Positions 1-11,429 of a stretch of DNA of 64,000 nt are shown piece after piece. Positions within the stretch are counted from its first letter, which is position 1. Every line of letters begins with the position of its first letter. The position numbers were made by a program, and so were the translations under genes. A model generated the notes under the pieces. It worked only from the letters and a program-made list of their open reading frames with translations. It was not told where the DNA came from and did not search any database. The DNA lies in assembly GCA_009617715.1 (NCBI GenBank), contig VTFK01000194.1:496001-560000 (forward strand). Reading direction: 5' to 3'. This DNA comes from Plectrocnemia conspersa. Its lineage: Eukaryota; Arthropoda; Insecta; Trichoptera; Polycentropodidae.

Positions 1-199
1 GTAATAAAACTATCCACTTTCTTGACGGCATAATCACATCTTCTTCACAGTTGAAAGTGGTGAAATTATTAATTAAGGTAGATCCATCATTACAGATAGC
101 AGATATTACTTATATTTTATAGCGAATGGGGTTAAAAATAACACGTTATATTAGGGTAGAGAAAAAATCACGTTCAACCATATCTTACGCGTATTTCAT

Positions 200-850
200 G
201 GAAACGATTAGTATCTCGTCAACGTTTATGACACGATGCGTGTAATAATATACACGCAAAAGCCGACAAAGCTCCCAAAAGCCGCTGAACTTTTCCTGCG
301 CTTCTCGGAAGACAATCGCCCCTCTTCATCCAGGTGACGCGGTCTCCGCCCGGAAACAGACACTCGGGACACTTCCCGCGACGAAACGCGGCACTCCCTC
401 GTTATACCAGAGACGTCATCTGCATCCGCAGCCGAAGCGTAAAAAAGTTCACTGCCGAATGAATGGCGCTCTATTAGTTCGCGGCCGCAGCGCGACACTT
501 TCGGGCTGAATGCAAATAATTTACGACGAGTGAATCACACACGCGTACGTGTTTTTACAACGTAAACACAGACCCACTCGCGAAACGGTCTGCGGTTCCG
601 TAGAGTAACGCTAATCAAGTGTCGATCGATCGATTTCCCACGCGTTACCGTTAAACATTGTTCTCACGGTATCGTTTAAAAAAATCCAACGATCATATGA
701 TAAATGTGAGTATGTTCAACGTTAGCCCTCATCATATGGTAGCATAACGAACCACCCCCTCTCGCATATCGCACATCTGCCCGCGCGTGTGCCCTATTGG
801 CTATCGCGTCACGCTCGGGGTGAAAACCGTTGGAGAGCGTTGTTTGAGTC
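200..850. promoter_or_regulatory. CpG-rich island, possible promoter
   Basis: The region is rich in CG dinucleotides and clearly less AT-rich than its surroundings, with blocks such as GCGGCCGCAGCGCGAC near 480-500. Reading frames of up to 90 codons on the minus strand look compositional and match no family I know. A plus-strand CAG|GTGACG at about 330 could be a splice donor, but nothing ties it to a gene. This may be a promoter or 5' exon of a gene that continues outside the window, possibly the left part of the CKI-1 locus. The function is unknown. Confidence 0.35.
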
Positions 851-1733
851 CGTTGCGCTTTAATTTATGCGACAGGAAACCAGGTTCAGAGCTCTTTGCG
901 TATTTTGGGATTTGTTAATTAATGTGCAGCGGCTTCGTTGCAAAAGCAAAACGGATCGTATTATATTTTTAATTACACCCAAGCACGAAAATTCTCTCCA
1001 GCCACCATTTAGAGATGCATCCAGATTGATTAGTCGACTACTTACTAACTTAAAATGTATGAAAATCATTATTACAACGGAACAAAATAAATAAACGTTA
1101 GTGATGCGTGGGGATGTATGCAAAATGGGACTTATTTTTCCCGTGGTCCTAGAGTGCAACTGAGCAAAATTTAAAACTATAAAACTAGCATTCCATATAT
1201 TAAATATTTATAAAGGATAGGGATTTGAATACACCAGTGTTTCAATAAACGCCGATAGAATGTTTTCTATAGAAAAACAAAACGTGTAAACCCATACATA
1301 AATACTTGTAACGTTTAGTTTAAAATAAAAAGTAACACCACTCAGGCAAGTGGCTGTAATTGTCAAAGGGGTTCGAAACCGGACATCGATCGTAAAACGC
1401 TCAATTTAAGTATTTTAAATTATACAATTCTAGTGTTCCCATGGTTAAAATTCAACGAGTAGTTAGGATCTATATTTTCACATAAAGTATAATTTTTAAC
1501 TTCAAATGCAATTAAATGATATGCATGACTTTTACTACATAGTAACATTATATTTTATGGTAAATCAGGTTGTCTGCGTTTCTTTCTTACATTTGCGAAA
1601 ATATATAACTTTATAAAACAAAGATAATTTCACTATTTTTTCGGTGTTTAACAGTAGTCGTATCAATGATGCTATTCAGTAATATTTTCAACCCTAAATA
1701 ATATTGGAGATAATATAATTTCAGTTAAGCTTT

Positions 1734-2010
1734 ATGCTTTATGAGTTTCGACTTGGTCATAATGCGACAATGGCAGTTAAAAACATATGTAATGCAATGG
1801 GCAGGGATGCCATTAAATTTAGAAAGTGTCAAATATGGTTCAAAAAATTTCGTTCCAGTAATTTTAATATTGAATATCTAGTCCTTATCGGTTGTTAGTG
1901 AGGATATTAGGGCTGCCATCAAAGCAGGTCCGAGATTAATGATACAGAAGCTAGCACAATAGGTCAACGTGTCGCCAACATTAGTTCATAGACGTTTAAA
2001 AGTTAGTAAA
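1734..2010 (+). pseudogene. mariner transposase N-terminal relic
   Basis: The frame from the ATG at 1734 reads MLYEFRLGHNAT, then NICNAMGRD and IWFKKFRSSNFNIE. This is the paired-like helix-turn-helix start of a mariner-family transposase. The frame then breaks; another frame continues with IRAAIKAGPRL and LVHRRLKV, the usual second helix-turn-helix region. Stops and frameshifts show that it is dead. The catalytic domain does not follow directly. A C-terminal mariner piece in the same orientation lies about 4 kb downstream (5975-6235). Confidence 0.8.
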
Positions 2011-2164
2011 TGTGTATATGACAATAATAAATGATTTATTTTTGAGTCGAATTGTTACTGAATATGAGTAGTGGATCCTTTACTTTAACACGCGATTAAC
2101 CCCTAATTCCAACCCCGAGAATAGGATTACTCCCAACAAAATAATGTTGTGCAATTGATGGGTT

Positions 2165-3160
2165 ATAAACAGGGACGTAATATGGCGGGGTGGGGCAGGT
2201 GGGAGTATTTGCCAGCCCCGTTGAATTTAACCATATTAAAAAAACGACTGCTGACTGTCGAACTTTTACCCCACCCCCCCCCCGCCCCATGAAAAAATGT
2301 GAAACGAAGCTCCTGATTCTAAATAAAAAATATAGGATTATCTCTACAAGAAAATCTAAAAATAAATTTTTACCAGTGAAAATTTAATTTATCTGGCAGG
2401 TGCTGGTAATATTATATGCTTTCAACTTTTCCGTGTTTAAATATGTATTTTTCAGTGAAGATATATTTTTACTAGTCTAAATAATTTTTCACTAGTATAT
2501 ACATAGATATATATTTCTACTAGCGAAAATATACTTTAGGAAATTATAAGCTACTCTAAAATGGATATGAAAGTCAATTTGACAGTTACGAAACTTTCAT
2601 TTGCTGTTCAAACCCAAACCTAATGAAAGTTCTAAAATAATTAAAGTTTTAGAACTTTTATTAGCTCAAGTCCAAAACATTTATTTCAGGGGAAAATAAG
2701 CGGAAAAAGTACAGACAGATGTCGCATCACGCATATTGCAACGTAGTTTGTCTGCACTTTAATGTTACACTATGTTTTAAAAATATGTTAGCATCCTTAC
2801 CGATATTACCACGGACTATTGATATAAGAGTATTAGTCAAATGTATTCAAACCGAATGTTGGTCAATAGGAGGGCGTAAAAACAATTATCACTTCTCAGA
2901 AGTCAAAAATTCACGTCAAAAGCAATAAAATCATGTCGGCGCCGTCGCAGTGGGAATGCTCAACATCATTTTATTGCTTTTGACGTGGAATTTTGAGTTC
3001 TGAGAAGGGATAGTTGTTTTTTGCGCTCTCCTATTGGTCAAAATTCGGTTCGAATACATTTGACCAATACTCTTATATTAAAAGTCCGTGGTAATATCGG
3101 TAAGGATAGCTAACATATTTTTAAAACATAGTGTAACATCAAAGTGCAGACACGTGGAGA
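2165..3160. repeat. Interspersed repeat family R, copy 1 with fold-back half
   Basis: This is the first copy of a family found across the window (also near 6.4, 25.6, 27.8, 32.8, 44.2, 53.6, 56.7 and 58.4 kb). Shared landmarks, in order, are an opening near AGGGACGT followed by a G-rich run and a C-rich run; a block rich in ACTAGTGAAAATATAATTTA; a block around AGAACTTT; and a terminal block with GCAATAAAAT, TTCTCAGAAGTCAAAAAT and GGTCAATAGGAG. No coding capacity is recognisable. It behaves like a non-autonomous DNA element or a composite of several. Confidence 0.75.
2749..3152. repeat. Fold-back element with ~190-bp inverted arms
   Basis: The left arm (2749-2935) starts with TGTCTGCACTTTAATGTTAC and ends with GCAATAAAATCATG. 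The right arm (2964-3152) starts with ATCATTTTATTGC and ends with AAAGTGCAGACA, and it is the reverse complement of the left arm with scattered differences. The loop is about 28 bp and contains GCCGTCGCAGTGGGAATGCT. Similar central sequence recurs near 44.19, 53.77 and 57.66 kb. Confidence 0.85.
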
Positions 3161-3589
3161 ATAATTGTAGGGAAAAGATGGAGAATGTATAATTTGGTAA
3201 AAAATAATACATGTTTTAAATTTTAACTAATTTAATCAGCAAACGCAAATAGTTTTTTTGCTCGTATGTCAAATCATTTTTTTTTAAATTTGCTCGTATC
3301 TCAAAAAACTAAACAAAAATCTAAATGAACGATCAACTTTTCCCCACGTGTAAAATAGAGATAATCAGGTTTTGGTTTAGTAGACAGGTATCGAATAATT
3401 TGTTTTTGAAAATAAATTTGAGCAATATTAAAATGTATGTTGTACGAAATTGATGAGGAAATAATGCAAATACCGCGTCTAAAAATAAATAAATTAAAAC
3501 GTTTTAAATAAATATATACATTGATTTATCAAATGTTGTATGATTTGTCGCAAAAAATCGATCATTGGCAGGTGAGTGATGGGAAGTCA

Positions 3590-3870
3590 CAATCGCACAG
3601 TAGCGAAAAACTCGTGTATTTTAGCGGTCCAAGATTGCAACAATACGCGAGCCGGTGCGAAGGTCGCGCCAACAAAAGTCGGCGCCAACGGGCGGGAAAA
3701 ATACCGAAATAAATACAGAGAGAATTGGCGGGAAACTGTACTGCGCATGTCCATCGCGACACCGATTAAAATACGCGAGTTGGTTAATGGCGTGCGCCTA
3801 CGCACGCACACACACATTGATATACATACATCAATACGCACAATTCAATATTGTGATCGTGCTAAATAAT
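3590..3870. promoter_or_regulatory. CG-rich island with two E2F-like sites
   Basis: CG-rich sequence carries GGCGGGAAAA at 3691-3700 and TTGGCGGGAAAC at 3725-3736. Both fit the E2F/DP consensus (TTTSSCGC and its complement). Short overlapping reading frames exist on both strands, but none resembles a known protein. No downstream gene is identified. It may be a promoter or enhancer of the neighbouring CDK inhibitor locus or of an unseen gene. Confidence 0.35.
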
Positions 3871-4379
3871 GACTCAACTTTCCTGCGAATGTCCGCTAAA
3901 ATGACAATCATACCGAATTAAATGTAGTGCAGCATTTTTCTATCATGATCTTAAGCCGAGTCACGTGCAACGTATGAACGACGATTTGGCACATTTGTGG
4001 ATCGATTAGGTAAGAGTATTCCTTGTCAAGAGTTACTCGAACACAATATGAGCAATGCTGATCAAGGACGATTCATAAATTCTCATCAGCGAAATTGTGA
4101 CAATCGAAATGCATCGCTATTCCAGATATACACAAAAGGATGCACCACTTATCAACTGCTTGCAATGGCATAATGCAACGGAAGCAAATGTTTGAGTGAA
4201 TCATGATAAAAATTTGCTATACATAGACGATGCACATTTCATCCTCGTTAGAACCGAACTCTATACATAGAACCAAGGCAATCAAGAATCGAAACACATC
4301 CTTCGCATTCTAAGATAAGCGCAAAGCAGTCGGTGTGAAGTATCCTACTCGTTTCTACACAAGCCTAACAAAAGGGACG

Positions 4380-4930
4380 TCGAAACAGGTGTGTTCGGTG
4401 TCATAAGTCTCGCAGGGTGCACCTTGCGCTACGAACGGACACCGAGCCGACCGACCCTTATTTATTTACGTGCTTTTTTTTCGTCTCCGCCACTTTGCGA
4501 AAACCATCATTGACAACAACAACAACAACAACGGGGGCCGGCCATAAGTAATTGCTATTGTCGGGAAATGAAAAGATAGTTTTTTTTTCTAAAATACGAC
4601 GCCGTCAGACTTAACGGTGCCCGAGACCCGCGAAGCAAAAACGTTCGAAATATCGGTGACGTCGAACAAACCGGTACGCCGAACGTTTCGCGTTCGCCGT
4701 ATAGCCGACGATAAACAATCATCGTAAACGAGAACCAAGGCCGTGTAGTAGTGTGCGTAGTATTCGCGACGTAAACATATTTTGGCGGGAGCGAATGTCG
4801 CGGATGCGGCCAGTCGGGAACGTTCGGGAATCGGGTCGCCGTTCTATTCCCGGACGGGCGGGAAAGTCCGTCGTCGACGGGAAAAGTTTCTGGTTACTGA
4901 GCGGGAAAACTTTCATTGAGTTACTTCTTA
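4380..4930. promoter_or_regulatory. CpG island with E2F-like motifs
   Basis: This strongly CG-rich stretch contains a (CAA)n run near 4510 and TTTGGCGGGA at 4781-4790, GGGCGGGAAAGT at 4856-4867 and GCGGGAAAAC at 4901-4910, all E2F-like. Short frames on each strand (60-65 codons) are mutual shadows without family resemblance. The composition suits a TATA-less promoter and 5' untranslated exon. No convincing splice donor decides a strand. Confidence 0.4.
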
Positions 4931-4939
4931 AATTTTAGA

Positions 4940-5970
4940 CTATTAGGTAGTTGTAGAATATGTTTTAACCCTTTGAACGCCAGTGACTTTTAGTAAGTCA
5001 CACGTTCTTTCTCTTTACGCGTCGGTATTTCTTTCTAATAATAAATTGTAAATAATTCTTTAACTTGTTTTAAAAAATAATCAACATCATAAAATTAAGT
5101 TTAAAACTATCAAACGGAAATGTATCACTCCTGCTATAGTTTACTGCTTCTTATACAAAATATGAAAACTTTAAGGCACTCTGACATTATTTAATTTAAC
5201 CCCGCAAGGATTTATTTTCGCTGCGAGAAAATTATATGTTACAAAATAATATTGATGAAAAAGAAAATTTTTACCGGACCGGACCGGACAAAAACATTTT
5301 TCTTATTAAATCCACTGCGGTCCAATTTATTTGTTCACAAAAATAAAGCTTCATACTTATTGTTTACATATAATTTATTTAGGGTACACCTGTATCCATT
5401 CCAAATGTTGGGACCACTGCCTGAAACCGCCTAAAACCACCCAAAAACGCAATGACAAAATGTTTCTCCATAGTATTTGGTTAATTGTTCACTATTATAT
5501 TTCACACACAACCAATGGTTCTCAACATATTTTTAATCGCGCGGAATTGTTTTTCATTATTACTTTGATAAATGAAACACTAATTAATGTTTGGTTATAT
5601 TTGTCAATCGTATGATATTTCCCGAAGCAATTTTCAATATGAAAGAAGATTTTGAATTACGTTTTTAAACATTTCTTTTGTATTTATTTCGCCAGTTTCT
5701 TTTTTACATAATATAAGAATTTATTATACGGGAATAGTGCCTATTTAATAAGCAAAGTCTACGTTTTTTATCCTTCCATACAAATACTATAATATTATTG
5801 TTGCGTATTTTTTATTATATCTAATTGTACTAGTTTAATATAATTTTAGGAAAAGAATATAGAGTAATCCAATTCGAGTTTTCTATGCTAGCAGTACTGT
5901 AAATCAGACAGCTGTCAATAATCACGCGTGTTTAGTGTCAAAAAAATGACACTTCGTTAAGTTATTTTGC
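4940..5970. other. No gene seen
   Basis: AT-rich sequence with no recognisable coding region. A short CCGGA-rich direct repeat lies near 5270-5290. Frames of 60-94 codons near 5250-5615 have no family resemblance. Confidence 0.5.
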
Positions 5971-5974
5971 GCGT

Positions 5975-6235
5975 TTGGTGGTATTTGCAAGGGATACTGC
6001 ATTATGAATTACTAAAACAGTTTATTCTCAACAATTGACAAAATTTAACGAGAAATTGAAAAATAAACGTCCGAATTTGGTTATCGAAAGGGAGTGATTC
6101 TTCTGCACGACAATGCGCGCACTCACAAGGCAAAAATGACACATGATAAAATCGATGAGACTGTTTGGGAGATTTTAAAGCATCCTGTGTATTCACTAGA
6201 TCTTGCTCATTCGGACTATTACCTATTTTAGGTCC
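5975..6235 (+). pseudogene. mariner transposase C-terminal relic
   Basis: Frames read HYELLK, then YSQQLTKFNEKLKNKRPN. After a frameshift they read VILLHDNARTHKAKMT and LKHPVYSLDLAHSDYYLF. These match the catalytic C-terminal part of mariner transposases, where the LLHDNARPH and YSPDLAPSDYHLF motifs carry active-site aspartates. Frameshifts and stops make it non-functional. It could be the other end of the element at 1734, separated by insertions, or an independent copy. Confidence 0.85.
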
Positions 6236-6429
6236 ACGGTCACATTAAGAGGGAAAAAATAATAGTGTGAGTGATGTGGAAAAACACCAATTATTTTTTT
6301 AAATTTAAAACTGGTAAGTTTCCACAAAAAAGGGATTGAAAAATTGACAGAAAGATGAGATAAGGGTGATTATATTTTGGAATATATTTTTAATTTTATT
6401 TAAAAAATGGATATCTTTCCGGTACCCTT

Positions 6430-6730
6430 AATATCTACTGGTGAAAAGGTATTTGCACTTAACCAATGAAAATACACATTCGCTGTGATATTTATACATC
6501 TCATGTATATAAATAATAATAAGTACGTAAATATATATATGTATTACTACTTATGGAAAAGTTGAAATCATATCATTTTACCAACACTAGCCAGATAAAA
6601 TTATATTTTCACTAGTAAATATACCAGTGAAAATGTATTCCGATAAATTTTCATTGATATGTTGTTTTTTAATATTTTAATTTCATTAAGATTCATAGTA
6701 TTTTTGGCCAAAATTAAGGGTAGGGGGGGG
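6430..6730 (-). repeat. Family R fragment, inverted
   Basis: Sequence such as AAAATTATATTTTCACTAGT and GGAAAAGTTGAAATCATAT is the reverse complement of the internal block of family R seen at 2400-2560 and 57000-57110. The rest of the element is absent. Confidence 0.6.
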
Positions 6731-6739
6731 CAACTGGCC

Positions 6740-9700
6740 ACCAATATTATGCAAAATGTACGAAAAAGTCATTGAAAATTACATCGAAAGAGTTAGCTGC
6801 TACAAAAGGTCCAGAGGCGGCCATTTAATTAATATTATTTTTCATAATCAATGATGTACATAAAATATTCTAATTATAAAAAAAATCCAAAGATATATTT
6901 AAATTGATTTATTTTTAAAAAAAAAGATCGAAAACTGAAATTGAATCACGTTTTATATATAATATCCTTCAGCGTGAACAATATATTGCAAAAATTTAAT
7001 TAATCTAAAGAAAATATGTACGTAAATATAAAAACATTATGTTTTAGTTTGAGAGCCATGAATAACAATTTACACGTCTATGTTTTGAGTGGCTGCTCAA
7101 AAAATTGTTTTCAAAAACCATCGATGGTTTAACAGATTTTACGACGAATGTCAGTGATTTCACAACGCCAACAACGCCAGGTAAAATGTTTAGGAATTAC
7201 TACATCTTTTTACCGTTATTATATTGATAAAAATATCTCGTGAGTAACTAATGAAATAAAATATTGTAAAGTTTATTATCAAGTCATTTAAAATGGCTTC
7301 ATAAAATATAAAATATATTGGACATGACATACATGCCTTTGGACTACTAAAGGTTAAGTTCATATGTATATGGCATTGAACAAAAACAAAACACGTTATT
7401 TAAACATTTAACCAGACTCCGTCTTTTATAGTGGCTCATACTCAAAAATGTCGGATTGTGTTTGATTCGCACATTCGTAATGCAATATCATATTTTAAAT
7501 GATTATTTGTAAAAATGTGACTAGTAATATATAGTATGAGATTCATTTATTTTTATAAAACATTTGGGAATCCGAGGGGGTTTGATTATTATGAGAATAA
7601 AACAGTCATGCGGAGGGCTAAAATATAATTAATGATAAACAGGTAAATTTCCATTTGGTGGATTCATGAATAGCTACAATGCTTCTGCTCATATTCGAGG
7701 CTTGGTTTTATCGCAACTCATGACTCATATTCCAGCGTTTGTCAGAACATTGAAAACCCCATGAATGTCTGTAACATATGTTACGTCTAATCCGCGAATC
7801 TTCTATTTCATTATATTACGTACTAGCACGTTTTGGGAAGTGTATAATCAAACTAGTTTATTTGAAAATAGCATTTGAAATCCATAGTTTGTGTATACAC
7901 AAACTAGTATATAATAAACTGACACGATTCAATATTTTCCATTTTGAATTTAAATATTGTGCTTTTAATGACATATAATCATTTGCCGAAAATAGAAGGG
8001 CAAATATATCACTAAATGGCAAAAACTCTTACTACTCGAAAGCCTTATCCATATGATATTAAATTAAATTACAATAAAATCCAATGAAAGCACAAATGTT
8101 TTATTGTCTGAGTTACCCCAGTTGTTTGCTTCTGATTATATTTCGACATAACTGTAATAATAAAAATCATTAAAATCTAAAGATACAATGAACTTTTTGA
8201 CATATAGTGTACATTTCCAAAAATAAAATATATTTTACGATGTTTAATTAAGTCATAGAAATAAGTTACTGTCCGTTAACTCATTCATTATTCATAATGC
8301 TAAAATTAATTACGCACAAAAACCCTTGAGCATGTGCACTGTGTATAATTAGAAGTCAGTTAACTTTGTGTGATTTTTTAAAGCGGATGTGAAGCAGAAA
8401 GCAACGAGCAATCTTATGTATTATTATAAATGAGGGTTGAAATGTGTCACATTTGCATAACTTGCCCGACTACCCGCCACTTTTAAAAGGTTAAAATGTA
8501 CCTGATTTAATTAACGTATTTCCTGCATTCAATTTATAAATTTACAAGTAATAAAGGCGATAAGATTCGGAGAACGTTTTTTTTTATCTTGTTATTACTT
8601 AGCCCGACTATCTAGCTGTCATATTGATAATCATTTTAATTGTAGAAATATAGTTTCGTATAAAAATCACTCAGCAATCAGTTTCATACAAGGAAATAAT
8701 TAGATAAAATAATTTTTTTTTGTGTCGCAAATTCAAATATAAACAAATCGTTTTAGAATAATATGCGATAAATTATATTTTCATTCCTCCAATATTTTTT
8801 AGATTTAATTAGCTCGTGCGTTCGGTAACACTTAACCGACGGGTCAGGTAGTACCTAGCTATTCTATGTTTGCTGATGCGGTAATCTACGGGACGGGTAG
8901 ATCAACCTCATTGACCTTCTGACGTGTAACGACGGGTCTGTACTATCTACCCGCAAAAACTAAAGCTTATTGTTTTGTATATATACTGTATGAAAAAAAA
9001 AATATTACGACTTTATATTTTCCCATTAAATAGAACAGGGGTCTTCAACCTTCCACAGCCTTAGGAAACCTTCTAGTTTAAAATATTCTTTAAGGAATCC
9101 TAAATTAAGATTTAGATGTATTATGTGAACTAACCATATTTTCATACAATAAGGTGAAAATTCTTGAATTTAATGGTCCTGATTTGATAAAATTAATTTT
9201 TTTAACATAATCATTAAGAACAGTTTTCAGTTATCGACAGTCGTGGATATTTGTTTTATTTAAAAAACATGTAGTCTGTCCCATAAACGAGGAACCCTTT
9301 CAAAACTTTTGTGGAAACCAAGTTGATGAACTACTTACTCTATCTGAAGTTCAAGATTAGTTACACTTTTAACACTATAGATAATATATTTTTATCCAAC
9401 AAATTAATATCTTTTCTGTTAACTTGACGTTACCAAATATTTATAAATCAGTAGTTATTTTTTAATATTTAATTTACTTTTAAGATAAAGAGTGGGGAAA
9501 ATTTTTTAATCTATGAGATAAAAAAATCAGCGAATTAGTCGAGTGAGTTTTTTTCATTATACGGAAAACATTAGTAAATTTATAATAATTTAATCTTGTA
9601 CTTTCTCAACTGCTCGATGTAGATTTTTATTTATTACATATAATGAATATATGATTTTTTTCTAATCGTAGATAGGAAAAAGATTATTTATAGTATTTGA

Positions 9701-10340
9701 AAAATAGCTTACATCTTTTTAACGGTGAATGAGAAATTTTTCGATGGAGCGAGTGGTTATTTGATAATTGAAGGTCTGTGACAATTTTAATATGCTCCAC
9801 GTAGAATTATTCTCAGGAAAGTTAATTTTACCAGATTTTATTAGTATGCTTGCCAATGTGGATTTTGATTCTATCAACCATCGATTTACTGTTTTTAGAT
9901 CCGCTTTAGAATAATTTAGCTAATACCAGAAAGACTTGGGTTCGAATCTCATATGAACCTTTGTGACTTTATTAGTGATTAATAAATAATTATAATTACG
10001 ATCAATCATCACAGATTAGGTTTTCCTAGTCCAAAATGGATAACCACAATATTGTGATGATTAAAGCAAAACGATATAGGTTGATTTTTTATAATCCTAT
10101 ACATAATTTATTTGAATTATTGGTTAAATTTTTCAAAATAGGAAACAAACACTAGTACAAATGATCTTTTCAAATTACGACACGATAAAAATATATAATT
10201 TCGTGTTCTAAATTCAACGAGCGGTTTGTGCAAGCGCCGAATTTCAACTTTCTATTTCGCAGTACTAGTGTTTTTCAATCGTCCATTAGCTTTCGACATT
10301 TTAGTGACGTAAAATTGTTAAAATGAAAGACCGCGCCCAA
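6740..10340. other. Gene-free AT-rich stretch downstream of CKI-1
   Basis: I see no recognisable coding exon. This is the side where the remaining CKI-1 exon(s) should lie, so I looked on the minus strand for an acceptor followed by Asp plus two aromatic residues, and no convincing one appears. The stretch holds hAT-like or Tc1-like end sequences (CAGGGGTCTTCAACCTT near 9037 and GTCTGTCCCATAAACGAGG near 9274) and an isolated B-box-like GGGTTCGAATCTC near 9931. Confidence 0.5.
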
Positions 10341-10406
10341 AGGGAACGCAGATCGTCAAAATAACAACATAGCGTACGATCGCGTGACGCGATGGCGTCG
10401 TCAACG

Positions 10407-10441
10407 GCGCGCATGCGCGAGTTCGAAAGACGCGCATGCGC
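10407..10441. promoter_or_regulatory. Two NRF-1/EWG-type palindromes
   Basis: The palindrome GCGCATGCGC occurs at 10409-10418 and 10432-10441, just inside the first intron of CKI-1. A third copy is at 11597-11606 upstream of the gene. The motif is the known binding consensus of NRF-1 (insect Erect wing), which is typical of CpG-rich promoters. Binding here is inferred. Confidence 0.5.
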
Positions 10442-10469
10442 AAAGCGGATTTACGTAAATGTCACTCAC

Positions 10470-10896
10470 CAGTGATGCGACTCTGGCGTAAACGATGAGA
10501 TATAAGGCGCTCGGTGAGCCTGCGCCTCGCGGGGGCCCTGTCGGGGCTCCGCCTTATCCGCGCCCACGCGAACCGTTTGCTGCCGGGCACGGGGCGATCC
10601 GCGGCAAAGTCGAAGTCCCACTTGCGCGAGCTCAATTCGCAGTGACGCTGTAGCTCCAATTCGGGTTCGAACGAAGGAGTCCGAGGATTCGGAGGCGCAT
10701 CGTTCGCGTCGTTCTCGTCGTCGGTGAAGAGCTGCCTGCGCAGGGGCAGGGCCGACTCGCCGACCGCGACGCAGCGAACGGCCTTGGCGCCCCGCTGCCA
10801 TCGCAGCAGCAGCGCCGGCGGCGGTAACCGCGACAAAGTCTCCAGCTTGAAGTTTCCCGATACCGTACGAACGCGCGCACGCGCGACCGTGCGCAA
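10470..10896 (-). CDS. dap: CKI-1: CIP/KIP CDK inhibitor (dacapo-like), first coding exon
   Basis: This exon encodes 142 residues plus one base. The kinase-inhibitory domain is clear. A cyclin-groove motif RRQLF lies at residues 53-57, a helix-forming linker ends in LELQRHCELSSRK, and the CDK-binding core WDFDFAADRPVPG lies at 93-105. Proteins of this family bind cyclin/CDK complexes in the nucleus and block G1-S progression. The exon ends RQSRIT followed by the donor G|GTGAGT (10470/10469). A next exon starting with A[T/C] would make Asp and continue a PIP box (Q138-x-x-I-T-D). That exon is not found and probably lies left of the window. Without splicing, the frame stops two codons later. 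The basic stretch at 113-137 may be a nuclear signal. The exon is CG-rich, and overlapping frames are shadows. Orthology to dacapo versus CKI-3 is unresolved. Confidence 0.88.
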
Positions 10897-11020
10897 ACGA
10901 CGACTGACTCGCGCCGAACGCGACGAGTGAATCCGCCGACGACACTCGAGTCTGCTCCCCTTCCCCTACTCCGCGCGACGGTGGCGCCGCTGTCGGCGTC
11001 GACGACCAAATGCTTCGTTA
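10897..11020 (-). promoter_or_regulatory. CKI-1 5' UTR and promoter CpG island
   Basis: CG-rich sequence directly upstream of the CKI-1 start codon is continuous with the CG-rich exon and falls abruptly to AT-rich DNA at about 11020. No TATA box is evident, which suits a TATA-less promoter. A pyrimidine-rich run on the plus strand at 10955-10970 is the only other notable sequence. Confidence 0.5.
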
Positions 11021-11140
11021 GCAATATTCAAAAACAATTTCAGTTGAAAATATAATATATATTTTTAACCCTTTCCACTCGAAAATCGATTATTTTATCA
11101 TGTTATATAACTTGCTTATTTAGCGCCCCAGGTAAAAACT

Positions 11141-11421
11141 ATGAGAATGTCAGCGCCACGCTCAGAAACCAATGGTTATGCACTTTCCGCTGCATTTGGC
11201 CCTAACGACTACGAAAGTGGCCAACGACGTTTTCTACATAAATACATACATTTTAGAATTCACACAGATTAGGTGAGAGCGACAAAAGAAGATTAACCAG
11301 TTTAAACTTTTAAACCTATTTATGTAGCAAAAGGTTGTTGGTCGCTTTTGTAGCCGTTAGGGTCAAACGCAGAGAAAATCTTCATAATTATTGGTTTCTG
11401 ATAACGGCGCCGATATTCTTA
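11141..11421. mobile_element. MITE with ~105-bp inverted arms
   Basis: The left arm (11141-11244) contains GAATGTCAGCGCC, CAGAAACCAAT and CCAACGACGTTTTCTACAT. The right arm (11317-11421) is its reverse complement with moderate divergence (ATGTAGCAAAAGGTTGTTGG, ATTGGTTTCTG, GGCGCCGATATTC). There is no coding capacity. A fragment of the same family lies at 26629-26690. Confidence 0.8.
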
Positions 11422-11429
11422 ACAAGTAT

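Noticed and set aside
2300..2358. Minus-strand acceptor followed by DFLVE as the CKI-1 last exon
   Set aside because: It is part of repeat family R and lacks the double aromatic.
8125..8175. Minus-strand acceptor followed by DFNDFYYY as the CKI-1 last exon
   Set aside because: Asn follows the first aromatic and there are no basic residues, so it does not make a PIP box.
9255..9272. Minus-strand acceptor followed by DYMFFK and stop as the CKI-1 last exon
   Set aside because: Second aromatic position is Met, the pyrimidine tract is poor, and it lies in a Tc1-like terminal sequence.
9900..9950. tRNA gene or tRNA-derived SINE around GGGTTCGAATCTC
   Set aside because: Only the B-box is present; no flanking stem or cloverleaf can be folded. 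At most a decayed SINE.
10466..11024. Alternative long minus-strand frames of 130-159 codons over CKI-1
   Set aside because: They are shadows of the CG-rich CKI-1 exon in other frames. Only the frame with RQLF and WDFDF shows family motifs.
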